From: Novosphingobium resinovorum
Lineage (GTDB): Bacteria; Pseudomonadota; Alphaproteobacteria; Sphingomonadales; Sphingomonadaceae
Assembly: GCF_001742225.1 (NCBI RefSeq)
Contig: NZ_CP017075.1
Location: 1,984,001 to 2,048,000 of the forward strand
Length of the DNA: 64,000 bases
Direction: 5' to 3'
Part shown: positions 35,860 to 44,869 of the stretch, one piece after another
Layout of the letters: each line of letters begins with the position of its first letter
Position numbering within the stretch: the stretch's first letter is position 1
The notes under the pieces: model-generated
Database searches by the model: none
Told to the model about the DNA's origin: nothing
What the model saw: only the letters and a program-made list of their open reading frames with translations
Position numbers and translations under genes: made by a program

Positions 35860-35938
35860 CCTCTCGCCTTCTTCTCAGGCCCTGTTGTGTTTGTCATCAG
35901 GCCCGGGCTCTTGCGGCCCCTCTCCTACTCGTGAAACG

Positions 35939-36349
35939 TCAGGTGCGCAGTTGCAGCGGCTCCAGTTCCTGTGGCCGGGCGCTGTCGGGGCATCCGGCAA
36001 GGGCATAGGAGATCGCCGCGAGGATCGCCTGTCGTGTAAAGGGTTTCTGGACGACCCCGATCGCGGTAGGCGCCGGGGTGTCGATCTGGCCGGGATTGGC
36101 GGTGACGTAGATCACCCGCACGCCGTAACGGCCGGAGAGATCGCGTGCGATGGCCGGGCCGGTGAGCCCGTCGCGCAAGTTGAGATCGACGAGCGCCACA
36201 TCAGGAACATCACCCAGCATCCCCAGCGATGCCATGTCCGGAACCGTGCCGACGACGGCATGGCCGCCATCGGCAAGGATATCTTCCAGTTGCAGCGCTA
36301 CCAGGAACTCGTCCTCGACGATGAGGATTTTCCCGGAGTTGGCCACCAT
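35939..36349 (-). CDS. Single-domain response regulator downstream of ecfG
   Basis: From the ATG at 36349 this is a 136-aa receiver: KILIVEDEFLVALQLEDIL, VALVDLNLRDG (Asp), VIYVTANPG and VVQKPFTRQAIL. It lacks an output domain and the full FATGUY motif of SdrG-type stress receivers. It starts 25 nt after ecfG on the same strand, so it is likely co-transcribed and could feed back on the stress pathway. The open frame extends into ecfG, but the inner ATG is the better start. Confidence 0.85.
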   Translation of the reverse strand: MVANSGKILIVEDEFLVALQLEDILADGGHAVVGTVPDMASLGMLGDVPDVALVDLNLRDGLTGPAIARDLSGRYGVRVIYVTANPGQIDTPAPTAIGVVQKPFTRQAILAAISYALAGCPDSARPQELEPLQLRT

Positions 36350-36374
36350 CGCATCCAAGGTACGTTGTCCCGGT

Positions 36375-37040
36375 TCAGGCAGCCACGCGCTGGGCGAGGC
36401 GAGCGGTGTCGGCATTGACGTTGGCGATCTTCACCAGTTCGCCGAAGAAGGCGTCGATCGCCTCGCCGCCAAGCACGAAGTTGTGGCGGAAGTCCGGCAG
36501 CTGGCCGGATTCGATGATCTTGGAGAGCATCGCGCGGGCGCGGCAGATGCGGCTCTTAACGGTGCCAAGCGCGATACCGCAGATATCGGCGATTTCCTCG
36601 TAGGAGAGGTTGCCGGCCGCTACGAGCACGAGGGCCTCGCGATAGGTTTCGGGAATGGCGGTCAGCGCGCGCAGGACGTCCGCCAGTTCGACGGCGCTTT
36701 CCTGGCTGGCTTCGGCGCGCAGGATGCGTTCCGCGGCCAGTTCGTCGTACTCGCCATGGAAGCGGGCGCGGCGGGCCTCGGAATAGAAGTGGTTGCGCAG
36801 GATGGTGAAGGTCCATGCCTTGAAGTTGGTGCCGGCGGCATAGCGCTCACGCGCCGCCCATGCCCGCAGCATGGCTTCCTGCGCCAGATCGTCGGCGCGG
36901 TCACGGCAGCCGCACAGACCGCGCGCGAATGCACGCAGGTGCGGCGCTACCTCTGCCAGCGCGCGGCGGAAATCACGGTCGCTGAGCGCGACCTTTTCGG
37001 GCTGGACCCCTTCGACGCCTGCTTCGACAACAGTCGACAT
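36375..37040 (-). CDS. ecfG: General stress response sigma factor EcfG
   Basis: A 221-aa ECF sigma factor. Region 2 reads LRAFARGLCGCRDRADDLAQ then ACTS-type NFKAWTFTILRNHFYSE; region 4 reads LSYEEIADICGIALGTVKSR. This is the EcfG/sigma-T subgroup controlled by PhyR-NepR partner switching. An AGAGGAGG site lies 8 nt before the ATG at 37040, so the longer open frame is not used; that stretch contains promoters instead. The gene is divergent from phyR. Its own EcfG-type promoter suggests autoregulation. Confidence 0.93.
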   Translation of the reverse strand: MSTVVEAGVEGVQPEKVALSDRDFRRALAEVAPHLRAFARGLCGCRDRADDLAQEAMLRAWAARERYAAGTNFKAWTFTILRNHFYSEARRARFHGEYDELAAERILRAEASQESAVELADVLRALTAIPETYREALVLVAAGNLSYEEIADICGIALGTVKSRICRARAMLSKIIESGQLPDFRHNFVLGGEAIDAFFGELVKIANVNADTARLAQRVAA

Positions 37041-37077
37041 TGCGTTACCCTCCTCTGAGAAAACCAGTCGGATAGCT

Positions 37078-37103
37078 AACGGCAGTGCGGCGAAAATAGT
37101 TCC
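37078..37103 (-). promoter_or_regulatory. EcfG-type promoter of ecfG
   Basis: The minus strand reads GGAAC (37103-37099), 17 nt, CGTT (37081-37078), a perfect match to the stress sigma consensus. The start site would be near 37071, giving a 30-nt leader with the AGAGGAGG site. Direct positive autoregulation of ecfG is implied. Confidence 0.8.
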
Positions 37104-37223
37104 CGGCAATGTCCTGAAATCGCCCATTTCGTTGCGGAAGCGAAAGAAATCAGCGCCAGACCGAAAAACTTCCCGAAAAACTTTGCCGTATTTCCGCAGG
37201 ATCGGCGGAACAATCATGGCCCA

Positions 37224-37318
37224 TAAAAATTGAGGCCCCCGTCCACTTGAGTGGGCGAGGGCCTCCGGGATCGGATCACCACCGGTTTGCGGGGGGGGTG
37301 GGGGAGCCAGTGGTGATA
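37224..37318 (-). ncRNA. Candidate EcfG-dependent small RNA, GsrN-like
   Basis: About 95 nt on the minus strand. A perfect EcfG promoter precedes it. The first hairpin pairs 37317-37307 with 37285-37275 (11 pairs, one G-U) and exposes a 21-nt loop that is almost all C (reads CTCCCCCACCCCCCCCGC), ideal for pairing with Shine-Dalgarno sequences. The second hairpin (37265-37259 with 37238-37232, inner CCAC/GTGG) is followed by TTTTT (37229-37225), an intrinsic terminator. Caulobacter GsrN, a sigma-T-dependent sRNA that acts through a C-rich loop on katG, has this layout; homology is inferred from architecture and position, not alignment. Confidence 0.75.
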
Positions 37319-37325
37319 TTGTGGG

Positions 37326-37350
37326 AACGTAGCGCCCCTTCGTTGGTTCC
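37326..37350 (-). promoter_or_regulatory. EcfG-type promoter of the small RNA
   Basis: The minus strand reads GGAAC (37350-37346), 16 nt, CGTT (37329-37326), a perfect consensus match. The predicted start is about 8 nt downstream, right at the foot of the C-loop hairpin. The box is part of a larger GGGAAC...GTTCCC palindrome, so the plus strand may also be weakly served. Confidence 0.78.
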
Positions 37351-37497
37351 CGAAAAAGCGTCTCACCGCAAAAAATTTTCCGGTTGCCCTATACGCCCGG
37401 CGGAGTCAGACAAACGACACCGGCCTTCAGGCGCAAAGGGCGCCCATCGACGTGCAATCGGGAAGCCAACTTCCCCCATAGGCCTTGAGGAACTTGA

Positions 37498-38289
37498 ATG
37501 TCCGTCTCTGATCAGATTGCGATCCAGCTGCCTTACCTGCGCCGCTACGCGCGCGCCCTCACCGGCTCGCAGCACTCGGGCGACGCCTATGTCCGCGCGA
37601 CGCTGGAAGCGGCCCTCGCCGACCGCTCGCTGCGCGATGCCATCGCCCGCAGCCGCGCCGCGCTGTATGAGGCCTTCACCCGCATCTGGTCGACCGGCCA
37701 TGTCGAGGAACCCGCGGGCGACATCGGCGGCGGGCACGAGCAGGCCGCGCAGGAGCGCCTCGCCGCCGTCGCGCCGACGCACCGCCAGGCCCTGCTGCTG
37801 ACCTCGGTGGAGGAATTCACGCGTGAGGAAACCGCGACGATCCTCGGCCTCGAGGTCGAGGAAGTCGATGCGCTGGTTTCCCAGGCGATTGCAGAGATCG
37901 AAGGGGAAAGCGCAACCCGCGTCCTCATCATCGAGGACGAGCCGCTGATCTCGATGCAGCTGGAAGGCCTGGTGACCGACCTTGGCCATACCGTCGTCGG
38001 CACCGCCGCCACGCACAAGCAGGCGATCGAAATCTTCGAGAAGCACCCCGCCGGCCTCGTCCTTGCCGATATTCAGCTGGCCGACGGCAGCTCGGGCATC
38101 GATGCGGTGGAAGACCTGCTCAAGTTCGGCGAAGTGCCGGTGATCTTCATCACCGCCTACCCGGAACGCCTGCTGACCGGCGAGCGGCCGGAGCCGACCT
38201 ACCTCGTGACCAAGCCGTTCCAGGAAACCACCGTGCGCGCAACGATTAGCCAGGCGCTGTTCTTCAACTCGACGCGCCCGCAGGCCTGA
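37498..38289 (+). CDS. phyR: Stress response regulator PhyR
   Basis: A 263-aa protein with the PhyR layout: an N-terminal sigma-like domain (IQLPYLRRYARALTGSQHSG; LTSVEEFTREETATILGLEV) and a C-terminal receiver (RVLIIEDEPLISMQLEGL, VLADIQLADGSSG, YLVTKPF). When phosphorylated, the sigma-like domain captures the anti-sigma factor NepR and frees EcfG. A GAGGAA site lies 5 nt before the ATG. It is divergent from ecfG across the regulatory gap. Confidence 0.96.
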   Translation: MSVSDQIAIQLPYLRRYARALTGSQHSGDAYVRATLEAALADRSLRDAIARSRAALYEAFTRIWSTGHVEEPAGDIGGGHEQAAQERLAAVAPTHRQALLLTSVEEFTREETATILGLEVEEVDALVSQAIAEIEGESATRVLIIEDEPLISMQLEGLVTDLGHTVVGTAATHKQAIEIFEKHPAGLVLADIQLADGSSGIDAVEDLLKFGEVPVIFITAYPERLLTGERPEPTYLVTKPFQETTVRATISQALFFNSTRPQA

Positions 38290-38351
38290 AGGCCCGGCGC
38301 CTCCGGGAACATCGCTCGTAGACCGCCGGTAGCGCGCGCCTTCCGATGCGA

Positions 38352-38385
38352 CGCCGTCATTCCCGCCCGGGCGGGAATGACGGCG
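38352..38385. repeat. Perfect 34-bp palindrome
   Basis: CGCCGTCATTCCCGCCC continues directly into its own reverse complement with no loop. It lies between phyR and the convergent thiC gene and belongs to the CGTCATTCCCG REP-like family; it may also act as a bidirectional terminator. Confidence 0.85.
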
Positions 38386-38398
38386 GACACGTATCGTT

Positions 38399-40336
<1,938 letters not shown>

Positions 40337-40349
40337 TCAAACCCGACGC

Positions 40350-40441
40350 TCCACTTCCTCCGCCCGTACTAACGGGTTCAGGTTCGACGGGTCTTGTGGA
40401 GCATACCCACAACTCTCAGCCACTTGCTGGCTCCCCGGGGA
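40350..40441 (-). promoter_or_regulatory. TPP riboswitch (THI element) of thiC
   Basis: On the minus strand the leader reads GGGGAGCC, GGCTGAGAG, then after a variable stem ACCCGTCGAACCTGA and a closing stem around CCCGTTAGTACGGGCGGAG. These are the conserved P2/J and P4-P5 elements of thiamine pyrophosphate riboswitches. It ends about 75 nt before the thiC ATG and should lower ThiC production when TPP is abundant. Confidence 0.95.
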
Positions 40442-40490
40442 CGGCGCAGTGATAGACGCGCATATCGGCGGGGTCTAGAGGCTTGAGCCC

Positions 40491-41117
40491 ATGCCGATGC
40501 TCTATCGCCTCGACGCGCCCGCGCCGCATGTCGCGCGCTCCTTCGGGGCCGAATCCGGCAATGACCCGTGGGACGGCGGCCACGTCGCGCCCGGGCAGTT
40601 CGCGCCGGTCATCACGGCTGGGCGAGAGGCGATCGCCGGGCCGAGGCCCCACTATCGCACCCCGCGCCGGATGATCCCGCGCCTCTGGGGCGTACCGCCG
40701 CCGCCCTCGGTGCACGAGCAGCGCGGCATCCTGACGGTGCGCAACCTCGACAGCCCGTTCTGGATCGGCAACTTGCGCAACAGCGAGTTCCGCTGCCTGG
40801 TGCCCGCCACCGCCTTCATGGAGTGGGGCCGCCCCTCGCCCACGGATGGCAAGCGCCGCCAGTGCTGGTTCGCCTGCGCCGACCAACCGGTCTTCGCCAT
40901 GGCGGCGGTATGGAAGGACAGCGAGATTCCCTCCTTCGCCCTCCTCGCCTGCGAAGCGAACGCGGCACTGAGAGCAGAGGGGCGAGAGACGATGCCGGTG
41001 ATCCTCCCACCCGATCCGGCCGTGCAGGACACTTGGCTGCGCGGCGCCTGGGACCGCGCGAAGAGCCTCATCGTGCCTTACTCCTCGTCCCTCATGGAGA
41101 TGCGCGTGGCGGGCTGA
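40491..41117 (+). CDS. SRAP-like protein lacking the catalytic Cys2
   Basis: A 208-aa protein resembling the SRAP family (YedK/HMCES), which normally crosslinks abasic sites through Cys2 exposed after Met removal. Family segments are present: VAPGQFAPVI, FRCLVPATAFMEWGRP, TMPVILPPD. The MCGR start is absent: the protein begins MPMLYRLDAP and an in-frame TAG lies 15 nt upstream. The conserved His of the HxRMPVIL motif is also replaced (RETMPVIL). It probably binds DNA without standard chemistry, or has a changed function. Confidence 0.8.
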   Translation: MPMLYRLDAPAPHVARSFGAESGNDPWDGGHVAPGQFAPVITAGREAIAGPRPHYRTPRRMIPRLWGVPPPPSVHEQRGILTVRNLDSPFWIGNLRNSEFRCLVPATAFMEWGRPSPTDGKRRQCWFACADQPVFAMAAVWKDSEIPSFALLACEANAALRAEGRETMPVILPPDPAVQDTWLRGAWDRAKSLIVPYSSSLMEMRVAG

Positions 41118-41214
41118 GCCCATCGCTATCCGAGACGCGACCAATCCCGTGCCGCATGCTTGTTGCTCCTCCGATAACGATCAACTTTCTCGATCGCAGT
41201 AAGGGGAGTGTAAA

Positions 41215-42084
41215 ATGATCGAGCAGAACGACGCAGCAAAACTGAACCGACGAACCGCCTTGGGACTGGGCGCCACCGCGCTTGCCGCAGCCTCGCTTCC
41301 GGCGGCGGCCGCAACGCCGAAGAAGCGCCTGCTCGATCCCGCCAATGCGGCCGATGCCTCGCTGATCTATCGCAAGCTGCGCTATCGCACGGACGACGGC
41401 CTCGTCTTCTCGTGGATCAAGGGTCCGTACATGGCCGCGACGGGCGGCGACCTGATCCCGGTCTATGCGATCAATCTCGGATCAATCCAGCGCATCACGC
41501 ACAACGCCGACGGCAGTTTCGAGCTGATCGACCTGGAGATCAGCTTCCGCGTCGATATCGACACCGGCCGTCGCCTCACCGACCTCCGCAACCCGATCAC
41601 GGGAGAGACCGTGAAAGTCGGCGGTCGCGGTCCGATCCCCACGCGCGTGCGGGTTTCGGCGACCAACGAGATCGACATTCCCGACGTCCCGGGTACGCCC
41701 CGCTTCGAGCACGTCCACACCCCCGCCGTGCCCTTCACCTTGCGCACCGGCGAGATCGCGGTACGCGACCGCTCGCACGCCCGGGTGACCGCCCCCGACG
41801 GCTCGGTGTCCTATCTGAACGAAGTGAGCACCCTGTCCGCGCCGAGCGCGCTGGTGCTGGACCCGGCGGTCACCAACGTCGACACGCGAGTGCAGTCCAA
41901 TGACGTGCGCAGCTGGCCAGAATGGCTGCGGATGGGCGATCGCCCCGGTACGCTCAATCTGTTCGGCAACGGCGGCAAGGTGAAGCGCTTCGAGGACCTT
42001 CCGGCGGACTGGCACGCCATGCTCGAGACGTATTATCCGCAGATCGCCAAGGACCCCATCGCCGCTCTCGACAAGGCGGGGTAA
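41215..42084 (+). CDS. DUF1838 family protein with Tat-type signal
   Basis: A 289-aa protein. LNRRTALGLGATALAAASLP is a twin-arginine-like signal, so export folded to the periplasm is likely. The rest (LIYRKLRYRTDDGLVFSWIK, MAATGGDLIPVYAINLGSIQ, EWLRMGDRPGTLNLFGNGGK) matches the DUF1838 group, whose function is unknown. GGGGAG precedes the ATG. Confidence 0.85.
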   Translation: MIEQNDAAKLNRRTALGLGATALAAASLPAAAATPKKRLLDPANAADASLIYRKLRYRTDDGLVFSWIKGPYMAATGGDLIPVYAINLGSIQRITHNADGSFELIDLEISFRVDIDTGRRLTDLRNPITGETVKVGGRGPIPTRVRVSATNEIDIPDVPGTPRFEHVHTPAVPFTLRTGEIAVRDRSHARVTAPDGSVSYLNEVSTLSAPSALVLDPAVTNVDTRVQSNDVRSWPEWLRMGDRPGTLNLFGNGGKVKRFEDLPADWHAMLETYYPQIAKDPIAALDKAG

Positions 42085-42130
42085 CAGGACACGCCTTGTC
42101 TCAGGCAAGGAAGGTGGCCATCTGCGGTAG

Positions 42131-42739
42131 ATGGCCTCCGCGACCCTCGACGCCCTCCTCGGCGAAATCCGCGCCTGCCGCTTGTGCGAGACGGCGCTGG
42201 GCTTCGAGCCGCGCCCGTTCGTCGCGGCCAGCCCCTCCGCGCGCCTGCTCATCATCGGGCAGGCGCCAGGCAGCAAGGTCCATGCCAGCGGCATAGGCTG
42301 GGACGACGACAGCGGCGACCGGCTGCGCGGCTGGCTGGGGCTCGACAAGGCCATGTTCTACGACACCGCGAAAGTCGCGCAGATGCCCTCCGGCTTCTGC
42401 TATCCGGGCAAGGCGAGCGGCGGCGACAAGCCCCCTCGCCCCGAATGCGCCCCGCGCTGGCACGCGCCGCTACTGGCCGAACTGCCGCAGCGGCGCCTGA
42501 CCCTGCTGGTGGGGCAGTACGCCCAGAAACGCTACCTGCCGCGCGGCTTCGCGCCCAACCTCACCGAAACGGTGCGACGGTGGCGCGAGGCACCGGAAGG
42601 ACTGTTCCCCCTTCCGCATCCGGCGTGGCGCAGCCGGCTGTGGATGGCGAAGCACCCGTGGTTCGAAGCGGAAGTGCTGCCTGACTTGCGCCGAAAGGTG
42701 ATCGAAGCCGTCGAAGGCTCCCCGCATCAGAACGTATAG
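42131..42739 (+). CDS. Uracil-DNA glycosylase superfamily protein
   Basis: A 202-aa protein. IRACRLCETALGFEPRPFV and ARLLIIGQAPGSKVHASG form the nucleotide-binding start typical of family 4-like glycosylases, and FPLPHPAWRSRLWM is the second active-site segment. Only CRLC and a few other Cys remain, so the usual four-Cys iron-sulfur site is not evident. It may remove uracil from DNA or be a divergent paralogue; it runs convergent to the OmpV-like gene with a 13-nt overlap. Confidence 0.82.
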   Translation: MASATLDALLGEIRACRLCETALGFEPRPFVAASPSARLLIIGQAPGSKVHASGIGWDDDSGDRLRGWLGLDKAMFYDTAKVAQMPSGFCYPGKASGGDKPPRPECAPRWHAPLLAELPQRRLTLLVGQYAQKRYLPRGFAPNLTETVRRWREAPEGLFPLPHPAWRSRLWMAKHPWFEAEVLPDLRRKVIEAVEGSPHQNV

Positions 42740-43584
42740 GCCACGCCCGCGCCCAGGACCCACTGGTTCGCACTGCCCCGCAGCGAGGTGAACGGCGTGT
42801 CCTTGCCGTCGTTCAGCATGCGCGAATAGTTCGCCACTCCGAACACCGAAAGCCCACCGTCGCGCACGTCGCCGGAGAGGTCATAAGCCATCAGCAGCGA
42901 GGTGTTGACGCTGTCCCAGCCGCCCTTGGCATTGTAGACCGGCAGCCCGCTCGCAAGGCTTTGCCCCGGATTCACCGAGTAATAGTAGCGCGCGAACTTG
43001 TCATCGACACGGCGGGCGCTGACCGCCAGCACCGTGACGACCGCCGGGCTCAGGGGCGTCGTGTAGCTGATCGCGGGGGACCAGACCATGCCCTTGTAGG
43101 CGCCGTTCACGTCCCACTTCACGTCGCTCGACAGCGTGAGCGTATCGTAGTCGTGCAGCACGCGGTACTTGGTCACGCCCGCGCTGACGCCGACCTCGAT
43201 CGCCGGATCGAGCTTGCCTGCCGCCCGCACGACCTCGTCCCGCACGCGCCGGTTGCGATTGAACGAGGCCGTGACGACCGGCCCCAGCGAAAAGCCGATG
43301 CCCGAATCCTTGTCGTCGGGAATGAAGTCCAGCGCCACGCCCGCAACGCGCGGATTGATGTCCACGCCCTTGAAATGGCCGCGCACCAGCGGCACCGGCG
43401 AGAGGATGTAGTCATCCGAGCCACGATAGCTGGGCACATAGACGGCGCCGACACCGACCGTCAGGTAATCACCGTCGAGAACGTTCTCGGTCGGCTGTTG
43501 CTGCGGCGCCTCCTGCGCGATGGCGGGCATCGAAAGAAGGGCGGCAGATGCCGTGCAAATCCGTAAGACAAGGCGTGAATTCAT
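42727..43584 (-). CDS. MipA/OmpV family outer membrane protein
   Basis: A 285-aa beta-barrel protein from MNSRLVLRICTASAALLSMP with a Sec signal cut after AIAQ. Strand-rich segments (YLTVGVGAVYVPSYRGSDDY, GFSLGPVVTASFNRNRRV, WVLGAGVAYTF) and the terminal Phe fit MipA/OmpV outer membrane proteins, which scaffold murein enzymes or act as channels. It is probably monocistronic. Its 3' end overlaps the convergent glycosylase gene. Confidence 0.9.
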   Translation of the reverse strand: MNSRLVLRICTASAALLSMPAIAQEAPQQQPTENVLDGDYLTVGVGAVYVPSYRGSDDYILSPVPLVRGHFKGVDINPRVAGVALDFIPDDKDSGIGFSLGPVVTASFNRNRRVRDEVVRAAGKLDPAIEVGVSAGVTKYRVLHDYDTLTLSSDVKWDVNGAYKGMVWSPAISYTTPLSPAVVTVLAVSARRVDDKFARYYYSVNPGQSLASGLPVYNAKGGWDSVNTSLLMAYDLSGDVRDGGLSVFGVANYSRMLNDGKDTPFTSLRGSANQWVLGAGVAYTF

Positions 43585-43650
43585 GACGGTCCCCTGAAGA
43601 TCTTGAGAGACCAACGCTTTGCGGGACCTAACAGTTGCCTCGCGTGGCTT

Positions 43651-44253
43651 TCAGACCGACGACTGCCAGTCACGCACCGCCTCGATCGGGTGCACCAGCA
43701 TCAGGACGTTGAGGGTCAGGTTGTCCCGGATCATGAACAGCGTGAACGCCTCGAACACAAGCGCCAGAGCCACGCTGGCACGGGCCGGAAGGCGCGCGGC
43801 GACAATGAAACCCAGCGCCATCCACCCCACGTCGCTCAGCGAGTTGAGCACGCTGTCGCCGCTGTAACCGTAGCTGATCGTGACTGAACGGTAGCGATCG
43901 ATGATCAGGGGCGAGTTCTCCAGCAGTTCCCAGCCTCCCTCGAACGCCACCGCCAGCGGCAAGGCCCAGCGCGGCGACAGGACGCGGCCCAGCGCAGTCC
44001 ACCGCCAGAGCGCACGCGCGATTCCGTAGAAGATGAGCCCGTGGATGACGTGGCTGAAACTGTACCAGTCAGCCACCTGCTGGCTGTTCTGGTCCGACTG
44101 CACATCCCCCGCCCAGAACCGGACGACGCCGCAAGGGCAGATGCCCGGGCGGCCCATCGCAAGCTCAACCAAAAGCAGCGCAAGGCCAAGACAAAGCGCC
44201 AGCCACGCCGCCGGACGATGCGGCAGCAGGGGCGAGCGTCCCGCGAGGTTCAG
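43651..44253 (-). CDS. DUF2585 membrane protein
   Basis: A roughly 200-aa protein with about five membrane segments and the DUF2585 hallmarks MGRPGICPCGVVRFW, DWYSFSHVIHGLIFYG, GGWELLENSPLIIDRYR and SGDSVLNSLSDVGWM. No ATG, GTG or TTG lies upstream of the first membrane helix in this frame; the most plausible start is the CTG at 44253, which overlaps the GNAT stop (CTGA) and would rely on coupling. Function unknown. Confidence 0.8.
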   Translation of the reverse strand: MNLAGRSPLLPHRPAAWLALCLGLALLLVELAMGRPGICPCGVVRFWAGDVQSDQNSQQVADWYSFSHVIHGLIFYGIARALWRWTALGRVLSPRWALPLAVAFEGGWELLENSPLIIDRYRSVTISYGYSGDSVLNSLSDVGWMALGFIVAARLPARASVALALVFEAFTLFMIRDNLTLNVLMLVHPIEAVRDWQSSV

Positions 44254-44795
44254 GATGCCGCGGCACCTTCGGGCAGCGTCTCGTTGCCGTCGCCGAGGCG
44301 GCGCTGCATGAGGAACACGTCGATCCACTGACCGTGCTTCCAGCCCGCCGCCGTCAGCGTACCGACCGGCAGGAACCCCGCCCGCGCGTGGAGCACGACC
44401 GAGGCCGGTTCCGAGGCCGCGATCACCGCAAAAGCCTGCCGGAAACCGCGCTTCTCGCACTCGGTGAGCAGTTCCTGAAGCAGCGCGCTGCCGATCCCGC
44501 GGTTCAGGCTGTCCTGGCACACGTAGATCGTCGTCTCGACGCTGTAGCGATAGCCCGCACGCGGGCCGTAGCGCTGGGCAAAGCCGAAGCCGAGCACCTT
44601 GCCGTCATCGTCGCGCATGACGAGGAAGGGATAGCCGCCCTTGATAAGCTCACAGATCCGCCGTTCCGATTCCGCCTCGTCAGGTGGCTCGGTCTCGAAC
44701 GTCGCGGTGCTTTCCAGCACGTAGTGCGCGTAAATCTCGGCTATTGCGGCCGCATCCCCCGACGCGGCGTCGCAAACTGTCAGTTGCCCTGTCAT
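44250..44795 (-). CDS. GNAT-family N-acetyltransferase
   Basis: A 181-aa acetyltransferase of the phosphinothricin/methionine-sulfone type: IYAHYVLESTATFETEPPDE, YRYSVETTIYVCQDSLNRGI, GSALLQELLTECEKRGF (acetyl-CoA pyrophosphate loop) and HARAGFLPVGTLTAAGWKHG. It may detoxify amino-acid-like substrates. The start MTGQLTVC (44795) is used; MFVTM (44807) is possible. It is divergent from crtY. Confidence 0.88.
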   Translation of the reverse strand: MTGQLTVCDAASGDAAAIAEIYAHYVLESTATFETEPPDEAESERRICELIKGGYPFLVMRDDDGKVLGFGFAQRYGPRAGYRYSVETTIYVCQDSLNRGIGSALLQELLTECEKRGFRQAFAVIAASEPASVVLHARAGFLPVGTLTAAGWKHGQWIDVFLMQRRLGDGNETLPEGAAAS

Positions 44796-44869
44796 CGTCA
44801 CGAACATGCAGTAAAGCGAGGGGTCTGCCAAGTTGCAGCAATCGTTCGCAGTGCCTAAACAACGCCGCG

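Larger units (their letters stand above)
37041..37497. other. Regulatory gap between ecfG and phyR
   Basis: This 457-nt gap has no protein gene; nepR in particular is not found in any frame. It holds two minus-strand EcfG-type promoters and a putative small RNA gene with a terminator, listed separately. On the plus strand GGAAC (37324-37328) is followed after 16 nt by GGTT, a weak overlapping promoter that could serve phyR. Confidence 0.7.

Noticed and set aside
37041..37217. N-terminal extension of EcfG
   Set aside because: The segment holds a perfect EcfG promoter and the proper ribosome site lies before 37040.
37324..37348. Forward EcfG promoter for phyR
   Set aside because: The -10 reads GGTT rather than CGTT at 16-nt spacing; kept only as a weak possibility.
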